A DNA stretch of 64,000 nucleotides from Marsupella aquatica (lineage: Eukaryota > Marchantiophyta). Of the stretch, positions 48,739 through 58,680 are shown piece by piece. Each line of letters begins with the position of its first letter. Position 1 is the first letter of the stretch. The position numbers and the translations under genes are program-made. The stretch lies in the NCBI GenBank assembly GCA_973895155.1, contig OZ316896.1, forward strand, positions 20,646,001 through 20,710,000. Reading direction: 5' to 3'. The notes under the pieces are model-generated. The model was not told the origin of the DNA. It did not search any database and saw only the letters and a list, made by a program, of their open reading frames with translations.

Positions 48739-49599
48739 CTAATCTTTGTTGCCCCGAGAGGAGTACATGTCTAGCGATGCACTGAAAGCATTGGCTAGCC
48801 TCTTTACTACGGACACCATGTTTCCGGTGTCCTCTAATTTGTCACTTGCACAATCATCATCTACTGCACTAATAGCTTCGGAAGTGGAAGTGTGAGTTGT
48901 CGACGATGTGCTTGTCTTATAATGCGATCCTGCCTTGGAATTTGACGCTGGCGGAGTGATAGGGACAACATTCACAACGATCCTTGGTGGAGTGGTATGA
49001 ACAATAGCAATCGGGACTGGGGCGGGAGAAGGGACCCTTGATGAGGGGCTCCATTGGGCACCTCGCCTTGATGTCAACGATGGCTGCCAAACACAACTGT
49101 GCTGCAACACACTGTTGTTGGAAATGATGTTGAGTTCTTGAACGTGAACTACTCTGCGTTGCAGCCTAAAAGTGACATTGCAGACAGGTAAATCCTTTGT
49201 AAAGTCGTGGACTCGCTGGAATTGATCATGGGGTTCCATAGCTGCCAATGTAGGGGCAGACATGTCCAACAGAGAAGCAGCTGAGTCCCAAATTGAAGCA
49301 CAAAGTGCAGGCTGCCCAAAATTTGTCTGTAAAGTGTCATCTGACACAATGACCTCAAAGCGAAACATATGAACATAGTTACCATTCTCTGCCGAATCAT
49401 GGAGACAGTGCTTGTGATTCGGCCCATCAATATACACCTTACACATTCCAATCCGAGTCCTCTCAGTGCATCCATGATACGTAAATTTCCTTGGGAAAGG
49501 ATTTCGAGCTACAAAATTGAGGACTCGGACGTGCATTGGGCCCACAATTCGGGTCTCTACATCGATCACAGCACGGTAGACGTTGCTCAAGGTGACCAT
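48739..49599 (-). CDS. Transposon accessory gene: OB-fold (RPA-like) protein candidate
   Basis: An intact 286-codon frame begins at ATG 49599 and ends TAG at 48739-48741. The frame stays open upstream to about 49641 (adding FRQVVSFQSVIVVGE), so a short upstream exon is possible. The N-terminal ~190 residues alternate beta-like segments with a Cys/His cluster (HGCTERTRIGMC, then NHKHCLHD), a YVHMFRFEVIVSDD strand and an ASIWDSAASLLDMSAPTL motif. This resembles the zinc-containing C-terminal OB domain of RPA1 and of Helitron-borne RPA proteins. The C-terminal third is Ser/Pro/Thr-rich and disordered. Nearest gene to the right TIR. If right, it binds single-stranded or end DNA in the nucleus. 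Family assignment is tentative, and a structure prediction would settle it. Confidence 0.5.
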   Translation of the reverse strand: MVTLSNVYRAVIDVETRIVGPMHVRVLNFVARNPFPRKFTYHGCTERTRIGMCKVYIDGPNHKHCLHDSAENGNYVHMFRFEVIVSDDTLQTNFGQPALCASIWDSAASLLDMSAPTLAAMEPHDQFQRVHDFTKDLPVCNVTFRLQRRVVHVQELNIISNNSVLQHSCVWQPSLTSRRGAQWSPSSRVPSPAPVPIAIVHTTPPRIVVNVVPITPPASNSKAGSHYKTSTSSTTHTSTSEAISAVDDDCASDKLEDTGNMVSVVKRLANAFSASLDMYSSRGNKD

Positions 49600-49866
49600 T
49601 TTTTCTCCCACAACAATGACAGATTGGAATGAGACAACTTGCCTGAATTGGTCTTAAGCACTGCACCGTGCACGTTCGCCCTGCGCAAACGAAACAACCT
49701 TCAGAATTGTGTCGATCAGAATGATTGGCAACAATGTAGCAGGGCTGAACCCGATTCGATGCAAAGCATAGCTGATCTCCGCCACCCTAAACCCTTCTGT
49801 ATCGACCCTAAAATGTAAGGCGACAAAGCAGCTGGAATGCCAATCTCATGTGCAGATACCCTTTGA

Positions 49867-49895
49867 GGCACATTAAGGCCTCAATGTACGTCGAG
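49867..49895. repeat. Extra partial copy of the TIR tip inside the right end
   Basis: GAGGCACATTAAGGCCTCAA and then GTACGTCGAG repeat the sub-terminal GAGGCACATTAAGGCCTCGA block of the TIR, 25 bases inside the right TIR's inner border. It may be an internal transposase-binding site or a trace of a TIR rearrangement. Confidence 0.6.
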
Positions 49896-49912
49896 TACAT
49901 TTGATTCATTGC

Positions 49913-50235
49913 AATACAGCTCAATTTAGTTGCCGATGGGCGACAGCAAAATACAGTCCCATCGACGGGTGTTTTGCGTGACGGGCGTAAAGCGACGGGG
50001 TGCGGGGGATTTGCGACGGGGTGCGGGGGGATCGCGACGGGACTGTGGCAAGGGACAGGGCCGAAAGGCAATGGACAGGACCATCGTTGTTTAGGTGCAG
50101 CGGAGCCCTCTGGGCAGCCTCTACGTGTCACCCTCGCATCGCCCAAACAACCCCAACGCTGCCCATCTGCTAACGCTGCCCTGACTAGTACGATCGAGGC
50201 CTTAATGTGCCTCGATCTTGCCCCTCGTCGTGAAT
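49913..50235 (-). repeat. Right terminal inverted repeat (323 bp)
   Basis: Inverted copy of 39490-39774, longer by two small internal duplications: about 18 bases around GGGCAGCGTTAGCAGAT (outer part) and about 21 bases of GTCGCAAATCCCCCGCACCCC type. The GATCGAGGC/GCCTCGATC hairpin is present at about 50191-50216. ORFs here are shadows of those in the left TIR. Confidence 0.93.
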
Positions 50236-50243
50236 TGCAAAGA
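50236..50243 (+). repeat. Right target-site duplication (8 bp)
   Basis: TGCAAAGA immediately after the terminal GTGAAT, identical to 39482-39489. Confidence 0.9.
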
Positions 50244-53200
50244 TGCTATGGTAATACATAACCCATCTGCAGACTGTCAGAACCCTCTCCCAAACGGAGA
50301 TGAGAATGGTGATCATACTCTCATATTGTCAGCAAAAGCAAAGCTTACTTTGCTGGCTATATCGCAAACCTGCATGATAACTTAAAAACATATCTTTGTG
50401 AAAAACCTCTTTCACAATTGCACCACTTTCTCCCAGGACTGTCTTCCAATTACCTGTTAGAGGGAGGGAAAGCCCAAGTTGCGAAGATGACCTTCTACTG
50501 ATGGGTGGATCATCTTTTGGTTTTGAGGCAACATTGAGGGTTGGGAAACTCAAAGTTATGGATCATCCAGTCCCTTTTCAGGTGTTTCAAGGGAAATATC
50601 AATGCTATTGAGTAGAAATATTTTGTTGAAAAGGATCCAATCCAGGCTTCACAATCCTATCTGAGAAAAAATATCTTAACAAGAATCCTATTCGAGCCGG
50701 CACTGGTGATATAGCATGCTCATCTTGGAACATGCTTGATTTTTTGTCTTGTAGTGATTTGAAAGTAAATAAAATATGAGAGCATAACTAGAAGGATAAA
50801 ATAATGTAAGTAAAGTGCTTGCCAAGAAAAGCATAGTGACAAGTGAAAACTACAGTCAAGTTTTATGACACAACTATGCTATGATTTGTGCACTTATCTG
50901 AATAAAAACCATAAACTTAGGAAAGAAAGACATGAGGAGAACTTAAGACACTATGTGTTCAAGTTATTTAGAATCATTTCTCTCACTCATGAGAATACTT
51001 TGTTCAAGTGGTGGACCAGTTGGTTCATCTCTAAGAGATCACAAACTTTAAAAGCTATAAGGGGCTTGTCAAAATAAGTTCAAAATACTCTAGAATACCT
51101 AAAATTAAAGGGGTCTAAAAATTGAATAAAAAATGTATATGATACCAAGACTATCCCTTGATAAAGCACATGGAAATAAAACTACATGACACACAAAATA
51201 TGAATAGACAAAATCTGAAAGGTAAATTCACCATATAGTGATGGGACTTTTCATTCAGGGAATCCTTGAATTAACAAAATATATGACGGAAGGCGCTTTA
51301 AGCATTCAGCCCCAAAAGCTGAATAGGCTTTGTTGTCTATTTAACACAGCTGCATGAAGCCAGGCCAAATGGGAGGTTGTTGTTTGATCCTACTACAGTA
51401 CATTGAAAAAAGAAATTTTGTATGGTTGTTGACGTGTCAGTTGTCGAAAAATGATTTGAGATTTTTTGAGCATTAATTTTGTGAAAGTTGCTTTACCTTT
51501 TTCAGAGCGGGGAAATTGTAAAAAGAAGACAGATTCTTAAAGCGTACACGACGACTGTAGTAAGTTGGTCTTTGGGTGACTTGGTCACTAAAGTCTCAGG
51601 ATTATTATTTGTCCCATGATTTCTTCCACGTCACTGTGATGGGCCACTGGTAAAAAACAAAGATTGGCCACTTAGTCACTGAGATTGGCCACTTGTGGAA
51701 AAAAAATGTATCTTAGGATATTTTAAGGAGAACATTTTAACGCAGCACCTGCCGACCAGTGTCACCTGCCCAAAATACAACAAGAAACCCTGCTACTATC
51801 TCTTTTTTACCTAAGAGTCTTTTCCCCTTGATGTCTGGTAGGGCCTCTCTACTATATGCAGGGCATCCACCTCCTGCCTGAGGGCACAAACAAAGATAGG
51901 ATTAATTTTATAAGTAAAAGTTTAGAGGAGCAAGAAGGCGTGAAGCAAAGCCCAAGAAACTCCTCAGGGATACAATGTGCCAAGTGAGGTACTTGGTTGT
52001 GATTGATATCTCATCACTTTCTCCCAATGTGCTTGTCCTCTGCTCTTGAAGGGCATTTCTCTTATTCCTCCATTCAGCTTCATTGAGACTTGAGATTAAT
52101 TTGACGCCTAGACTTAGTGAGCCTTTCTGTGGGACCCTGTGTGGGATTGGTTATCTAAATCTAAACACTATATAATATCCAATCCCGCTCTGTCATTTTC
52201 CCTGGCCATTTTCATGAAATGTTATTGGAAATATGTTGACATTCTATCCTAGCCATGAGATGGACCCAAAGGTGCCATTGTGCACCATTGCTACTCCAAC
52301 CCATCAGATTCCCTGCAGCTTGCACGCTTTTTGAAATTCAGTTGTCAGGTCGACTTGTTGACTCCTAGCAACGTCAAATTGTTTTCAGACCATCTCATAT
52401 GCTTCACAACACTTCTCTTCAACATTACTTACTGTCTGTCAACAATTCTGTACAATTCATGGGCTTGGGCTCGTCTTACCACATAAGCCCAAAGAGAAGC
52501 TAGAGTAAGGACTATAGTCTAGAGTGAAGCCTACCCTGACTCTTGCTAAGTTAGGGCAGAAACCTATTATCAAAGGGTAAAAGTAACTTCTTTTGGTTCT
52601 CACTAAAGGTAGACATTTAAGCTAGTCTATCAAACGGGTAACCATTCATGACCTTCTGTGCTAACTTGGTAAAGCATTTATGTTGGAACACAAACCAGGT
52701 CCTCAATTTGCCACTTTGTACCCGTTGCACATGGAATTCAGGCTCCGCCTCACATGCTAACCCCCCATCAGTCTCTATCCCATTGCTATGTGGTTGACAG
52801 AGTTACTCATCATCCTGATAGAATGATGGCTCCTTAAGAAGAGTTAAATTCAGCTGAAATTTCATCTAGGGTCTTTGTTGCTCAATGTAGATCCAGGGAA
52901 GGTAGACAAAGTACATGATTGTCTGAACTCACTCCAAAATGAAGAGAAAGTTGTTTCAACCTTCCCCATATATTTATTGAATCATCCCTTTTCAATGTAT
53001 CTCAACTGGTTAAAGCCCAGGTTAAAGCTCCCCAAGATGGATACAAAACTTTATCACTTGAGCCACTCTAGTCAAACACATGAGCCAAACCCAACTTGCT
53101 CATGGGCGGGTTACCCTTTTAAAACAAGGATTGAACAACAAAATAGAAAGCTTGCCCCCATGGTTATGTGGTGATGCTTCATCTTGGACAATGTTAGAAT

Positions 53201-53335
53201 ATGTTGATAAATTGTAAGAATGGACTTTACCAATGTCAAAAGTGAAGCTCAACGATTTTCTGGGTTGTACTTTGTTTTGAGTGAAGCCTTCACTTCACAA
53301 GGAAATTGTTGATAAGACTTCATGGCACAGTCTTG

Positions 53336-53520
53336 GTAGTGAATATAGTAGTAGCAATTTGGGTGTTCCCTTTTGGTTGTGGGGGACCCCTTGGCTGGTT
53401 GGGCCCCTTAGGTTTTTTCTGGGGATATTTCCCTCCCCTTCTTGGGTTGCTTTGCCTTTGGGACCTTGTCTATCCATTTGGCAGTTTTATTCTTTTGCAC
53501 TATAATATATATATTTGGGG
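53336..53520 (+). mobile_element. LINE-like 3' end fragment
   Basis: Contains TTGGGTGTTCCCTTTTGGTT, GGGGGACCCCTTGG, GGTTGGGCCCCTTAGG and TTTGGGACCTTGTCT, then CACTATAATATATATATTTG. A partly similar 3' segment lies on the - strand at 56150-56330, and both finish in a short AT repeat as plant LINEs often do. No reverse transcriptase remains. Confidence 0.4.
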
Positions 53521-53689
53521 ATCCTGTCCCAAGTTGAATGCTTCTTGTACTTTGGTAGTGTGATTTTATTAACTCCTGTAATAAAGGGTTGCGCCAAAAA
53601 TTGCCGTGGTCATTGTTCAAAAATGCAGGGCCATTTTGCATGAGAAAATGCAAACAGGAAAAACCAGAAGGAATAAAGCCTGAAAACAT

Positions 53690-53890
53690 TGTTCGAGTGC
53701 CAGGAGGAGCCAGGCCCAACTTGCAAGGAGGGAGGGAGCAGCCAGGCCTGACTCGCAACTAGGGAGCACTGACTCCCAACGAGGGGGCTGCGACCAGGGA
53801 GCGAGGAGGGGAGGGAGCGACTCACGAGGAGAGGAGGGAGTGACGACCCGACGGCTGCCTCTTGCCAACGAACCTGACCTGCACCCTGCC
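53690..53890. repeat. GC-rich GAGGGAG/CCAGGC imperfect repeat patch
   Basis: Recurrent GGGAGGGAGC, AGCCAGGCC, TGACTC(G/C)CAAC and ACTAGGGAGC words in a 200-base GC-rich island within AT-rich DNA, directly before the CT-type minisatellite. Long ORFs in both directions here are low-complexity and not genes. Confidence 0.45.
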
Positions 53891-53929
53891 TTGCCCGACT
53901 GCCCTCGCTCGACAACATTCATTTACTTA

Positions 53930-54150
53930 TCGACCATTTTGTACTTAACTTCATCTTTTTCATTAATGATATCTTTTCTCTTAATGGTATTTTGGGCAAC
54001 ACAACATCTTTTATCTTAATGACATCTTGGACAACATGACATCTTTAATTTTTTTTAACGACATGACATCGTTTCTCTTAACGACATTTTGGGCCACACG
54101 ATATCTTTATTCTCCACGACATCTTTACTCTCCACGACATCCGGTATTGA
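53930..54150. repeat. Degenerate minisatellite, copy 3
   Basis: Units of the ACGACATCTTT(A/T)TTCTC and TCTTAATGACATCTT type, with an added TTTTGGGCAACACGA-like variant, ending ACATCCGGTATTGAGCTAGTCTTAA. The terminal TTG(G/A)G(C)CTAGT matches copy 1. Confidence 0.55.
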
Positions 54151-55599
54151 GCTAGTCTTAAATAATAGATACATTCTTTAAAAACATTATACAGCTCTGC
54201 ACAGGTCTCAAAAGGACTTTGATGCTTTTTGGTTTTGGTAGTGGGTTTTATATTAAATACACTGAGAAAAATGTTATAGAAGTATGCACAGCTCTGCAAG
54301 GGCGACACACCCCAAGTGGATCTATCTAATGACTGCTGGTTTCATGACTGGTGTTGATGACCATGGTAGTACTGCACTCATTGCATTGTAACATACTTGC
54401 AAAAAACGTGTATTGATGGGCTGGTCTTCTCTGCACTGCATGCCCTGGAGCTTCTTATTAATTGCAACAAAATGTATGTCGATTCCCCATCTTAAAACAA
54501 AAAACAATTGACCACCTACAGTCTATGACTGACAATACTCTTTTTTTTCCTTGGCAGATTCTGCGGATATATTCTTACCAAAGATGTGGGCCCAAATCTT
54601 TGGACCAAATTGGCCACCTTTTTTAATTCCTTTAAGAGTTGGCCAGGTCCGCCTATTTCTTGAATCTTAGAAGATCTAAGAGTATATAATAATGTGTCAG
54701 ATACTTTTTCTCCCTAGCAAACCATACTTATAAGCGAAATGCCTGAAAAAGTAAACTAAGATTCTTTTTGTGGGCTGGACAAAATGAAAACGGCCATCCT
54801 TAAATGTAAGGAAGCAAGTAAAATAAAATTTCACCATTCAGAATTACAAACCAAGTTACCAATAGTCATTCTGCCCAGAGACTTGACACTTTTCCTTACC
54901 ACATAAGTACTTAGTCCCACACAAAAACAGACCCCAAAATGGTGGCCCTGAAAAACAGAGAGAATGTGGAAGTCAATATTTAAATATGACACACTCACTT
55001 AAAGCAGCACCTAGTTACAGCTCCCCACTTCTTTTAGTTTTTTTAGTTTTTAATTTTTAAGGAGGAAATCTGTAAAACCCCGCATAAAGGAAGGCAAGCC
55101 AGTTCTAACATTTGAATCCAAGACCTACGAGTCCCAACTCAAGTGAGCAACCATGCACACAGCCATGCCGGCTTCACAGCTCGCCAGTTTTCTTGGGGTC
55201 CCTACCCTGCCTCTCCTGACTTCCAATGCATCTTGCCTGCTTGCCCTTCCTAACATCACTTGTACGTTGTTCTGGCAGTGTGAAATGGTGCATGTCATTT
55301 GGTGGAAATTATCTGCACTGTCCCAGGATCGGATTTACATACTAAGCTCTCAACCTAGACATAAGTTAACACTGTTGACTAACTGAACCATATTGGGATT
55401 GCTCGGGCTACAACCAGCAAGCATGCAAAACAGAAGCCCGGTCTCTAAGGACGCGAGTGGAGCAGTGTGCACAAGGCCAGACTATTACATCATACTCTAA
55501 TTGAAATCACTCCTTTAATTGCTAGGGCATCTGAATTGATTAGCTGGGGTCTTTGTTGTTAGTACCTCGTTTTTGCCAGTGCTGGGGTCACCCTTACCA

Positions 55600-55830
55600 T
55601 TTGGCAGTTGTGCTTAGCTTTTCTTTCGTGTAATTTTGTTTTTGGTTTTTGCTCACTCTTGGCCCTCCTGTCTGAAGGTGGCTTTGAGGACTTTAATTTG
55701 CAGTTTTGGTGTTTTGGCATCGGTTGTGGTGTGCCTGGCCCTTGGCTGGTATTGTTTTGTGCCCCGCTGGTCATCACTATGGTGGTCAATTTAATAAATT
55801 ACCAAGTTTCCACCAAAAAACACCAAAAAA
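55600..55830 (+). mobile_element. LINE-like 3' end fragment, second family
   Basis: A run of TTTTGG-rich text, GGTGTTTTGGCATCGGTTGT, GCCTGGCCCTTGGCTGGT, TGTGCCCCGCTGGTCATCAC and TATGGTGGTCAATTTAATAA, ending in an A-rich CACCAAAAAACACCAAAAAA. G/T-rich 3' UTR followed by an A-rich tail fits a non-LTR retrotransposon end. Inference only. Confidence 0.35.
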
Positions 55831-56149
55831 AGAGGACACAAGTGGAGCAGTGTCATATGGGTCCTGACCCTGACAACACAACCATCATAAAAATGGATAC
55901 CAAAACAGAAGGAGAGGGAGAGAGGAGTGCATCAATGCAAGCTGGACGGAGAGCCCTCTACTACATGCAATAGGACGCCAGCACCAGACACAGCGGAGGG
56001 AGTGCATCAGTGCGAGCCAAACCCTGAAGCCATCTGTGGATTTTTCCTGTCCATCAATGAATTAGGGGCATGTATAGTTTCATGTTGCCGGAAGAGCAAC
56101 CCACTTTTTATCAGAGGTCAAGTTAAGACCTGCAGAGGAACATTAATTA

Positions 56150-56330
56150 TATATCACACTTAGTGCCAAAAAGCAAAAATGCTGAACCGGGAGACATGGT
56201 CCCAATGGCAAAGAGGCCCGGGAAAAAGGAAAGGGAAAACCCAAAAGACCAACAGGTCCAACAAGCCTAAGGGTCCCCAACACCAACAAAGGAACAACAT
56301 CAGAGACAAAACTCCAAGTGAACAAATAAC
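56150..56330 (-). mobile_element. LINE-like 3' end fragment
   Basis: On the - strand: GTTGGGGACCCTTAGGCTTG, TTGCCATTGGGACCATGTCT, CCCGGTTCAGCATTTTTGCT, TTTTGGCACTAAGTGTGATA and TATAATTAAT. Conceptual reading of the equivalent region at 53336 (+) gives a similar LPLGPCL-type peptide, showing shared ancestry. Confidence 0.4.
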
Positions 56331-56381
56331 CTACAATGAAGCTGAGAAGACTAGCACCCTACTAGGCGGAGGATTGAAAAG

Positions 56382-56583
56382 TCTGTCGGAGTAAACTGCA
56401 TAGGAGGGTCACAAAGTGGAATCTGTGTAAAAGCCCTTCAACTAACAACCTCAACAACCTTTCTGTCGGAGTAAACTGCATAGGAGGATCACAAAGTGGA
56501 ATCTGTGTAGAGGCCCTTCAATCAATAAACTGCATAGGAGGATCACAAAGTGGAATCTGTGTAGAGGCCCTTCAATCAACAAC
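56382..56583. repeat. Short tandem repeat, three copies
   Basis: TAAACTGCATAGGAGG(G/A)TCAC, AAAGTGGAATCTGTGTA and GGCCCTTCAA recur starting at 56392, 56472 and 56526 (periods 80 and 54). The first two also share TCTGTCGGAG upstream. Confidence 0.9.
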
Positions 56584-57529
56584 CTTGTCTCTAGGAAGGA
56601 GAGTGAATGCCTGGGCCCACTGAAGTGCCACAGACACCATCTGTCCAAAGAAGAGGACGAGAACAAATACAGAGGGGAAAGGTTTCTGGTCAATACAAAA
56701 AAATGCATAAACCCAAAGGAATTGGTCAGAGGTAGGATGGAGGGCTCCCAAAACGTCCAAAGCAAAAGGATTTAAATAGGTGTTAAATAACCTAGTGTAA
56801 TCTGATGCGGTTTAAAAATCTGTGTGCGATATAAAACAGAAACTCTGAATCTGAAAGGAAGAAAAATGCTTTAAAACTCACGATCTGATCTACTCCAATC
56901 TAGTAGAATCTCCTGTTGCGTAGGAAGTCCGACTTCTATGCATTGATTGATCATACCCTGTAAAATATTCGTAAAATTAATCAATGACAGTAGATAAGTA
57001 GAGGGGTTGACACGGTATGCGGCTGAGCAGAAGGCCGAGTCCACAAAAAAGATGCTCTAATTAGCTGTCCAATGTTGCCCGACGAGCTTCACAGGTGGAC
57101 GGGCTTCAGAGCCACCACGGCACCGCGGAGAGGGTGCAAGCACGAGAGTAATAGAGTAGTCTGGACTCAGGAGTGGTGGGCACCCGATTGCTCCGATTAC
57201 GCACATACGAATTTGTCAATTCTTGGGCTATGCGAGAAATTCCCTTCCCACTGTTCCCAGAGAGAGAGAGAGCGAGCAAGAAAAGTAGATGGCAACAGCT
57301 CAGCTCATTGGCGGCGCGTGACACAGCGCGCGGGATTGATATCACGGTACACTGGTACAGAGCAAGAAACAAATTGCCACCCCTTCCATAGATAGACAGG
57401 TGGGGGATATTGATGGCGGCGCACGATGATGGCCTAGTGCCCTACCAACGCAATCGACAACCGGGTCTGAGGGTCTCTCATCAGTCATCACAGTATCACA
57501 CACTTCGTATGAAGCTGGAGACAAGAATT

Positions 57530-57667
57530 ATGGCAACTGTATCTGCCGTCCCATGCTATACTGGCTCGTATGCCTGCGGATTGCGGAGCAAGAGGGTCTG
57601 CTTTGTGGGGACCTCGCAATTCGCAATTACCAGTCCACAATCCAAGCGCAGTGAACGCCGTAAATGA
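57530..57667 (+). CDS. Doubtful exon encoding a transit-peptide-like N-terminus
   Basis: From ATG 57530 the frame reads MATVSAVPCYTGSYACGLRS and stays Ser/Arg-rich and acid-poor to a stop at 57667, with a possible GTAAAT donor just before the stop. Such composition suits a chloroplast transit peptide, but I found no following exon. It may be an orphan first exon or chance. Confidence 0.15.
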   Translation: MATVSAVPCYTGSYACGLRSKRVCFVGTSQFAITSPQSKRSERRK

Positions 57668-58625
57668 AGCGCAGATATGTTATTCGTTTTTTTTGCAATA
57701 AAAAGTGCGAATCGAAGGGAATTCGTCAAAATCGTCCCCTGCCCCAAAAGTTGTTCCACAAAAAGTTGCCAATCAGTCAATAAGGGTGGGCTCGCAAGCT
57801 ATTGTTCGCGACAGGGTCATCGGCATGTCTGAGGTAATATTGTGAGAACACTCAATCGAGCCAAGGAAAAACAAAACTCTGTCAGTTATTGGTTCTGTTC
57901 TGTCCACCCACTTGCTCTCGTCGTTCGCCTCCCTCACCATCGCCTCCCAGGCTCCCATCCATCGTCTACAGGAGTATCCTCGTGGATCGATTGTAGGTGG
58001 GGACAGTAGAGGGAAAAAATGACAGAAACGAAAGGATCTATCTAATAAGTAGTTCCAGACCCTGGAACGAAGGCCAGGCATGACGAGGTCGGTAGTAGCA
58101 AGATAAAGCCTCAAGATGATCAATCACCACCGTCATCACAGGTGGGCAAGTTCCTTGCCTCAATTCTATTGTAGTAGGGGGTCTCAAATATAACCCGAGA
58201 ATCTAACTGTAGTCGGGTTTAAGTTGGGAGGGACACACCCAAAAAATGTCCGGCCTAGCCTGTAACATGGCCCACCGGATTCCACCATTCCCTGATGGCC
58301 AGTTTCCCCCACTGCAGCCTGGCTGCTTTCACCTCTTTTCTTCCAACCCATACGCGAGAATTAAGTTTAGTGTTTTTTATTAGGTTAGTGAAAGACTTTT
58401 AAATTTTTGTGGGATAACATTATGGATGGATTAAATTTAATTTTGAGAATTCTAATGATCATAGGGTTTTAAAAACCAAAGATGAGAATATTTTGAGAAA
58501 TGTTCCAAAAAGTAAGGGGTGAAATAGTCCCTTAATTTTTTTTAAACCCAAGTTTTAGGGTGTTTTCCCCCAAACTTGTGCATGATATGGAACCTCCAAG
58601 GAATGGCCTCCGCACAAAAAGTGAT

Positions 58626-58680
58626 GGGTGAGGGGGGAGGGGGGGGGGGGGTGGGTTGGCGGGGCGGGTGGTCAACAAGA
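58626..58680 (+). repeat. G-rich tract
   Basis: GGTGAGGGGGGAGG, a run of 11 or more G, then GTGGGTTGGCGGGGCGGGTGG. Five or more G-runs within 55 bases would permit a G-quadruplex on the + strand. Confidence 0.85.

Larger units (their letters stand above)
39490..50235 (+). mobile_element. 10.7-kb Mu-like (MULE) DNA transposon with long TIRs and convergent gene sets
   Basis: The ends are long inverted repeats (39490-39774 and 49913-50235) beginning ATTCACRACGAGGGGCAAGA and flanked by a perfect 8-bp target duplication. The + strand gene (40008-44057) encodes a MULE-type DDE transposase with a C-terminal SWIM zinc finger. Two - strand gene sets (49599-48739 and 48151-44883) read in from the right end towards it. 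The plan is that of maize MuDR, where mudrA and mudrB converge from the two TIRs, but this element is about twice as long and its accessory genes are unlike mudrB as far as I can tell. The transposase has a frame break and a stop, and the - strand gene has three frame breaks, so this copy looks dead and could move only if helped in trans. Confidence 0.93.
50244..56990. other. Gene-poor, repeat-bearing stretch
   Basis: No gene supported. It carries LINE-like 3' ends (53336-53520 +, 55600-55830 +, 56150-56330 -), a GAGGGAG-rich patch (53690-53890), minisatellite copy 3 (53930-54150) and a short tandem repeat (56382-56583). The remainder is AT-rich with only random ORFs. Confidence 0.55.

Noticed and set aside
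53610-53922. Two ~100-codon - strand ORFs rich in Ser, Pro and Leu
   Set aside because: They run through the GAGGGAG-type repeat patch; the composition follows the repeat.
55130-55180. A possible tRNA-like or primer-binding stretch (GTGAGCAACCATGCACACAG)
   Set aside because: No cloverleaf folds and no A/B-box pair fits, and no LTR ends were found around it.
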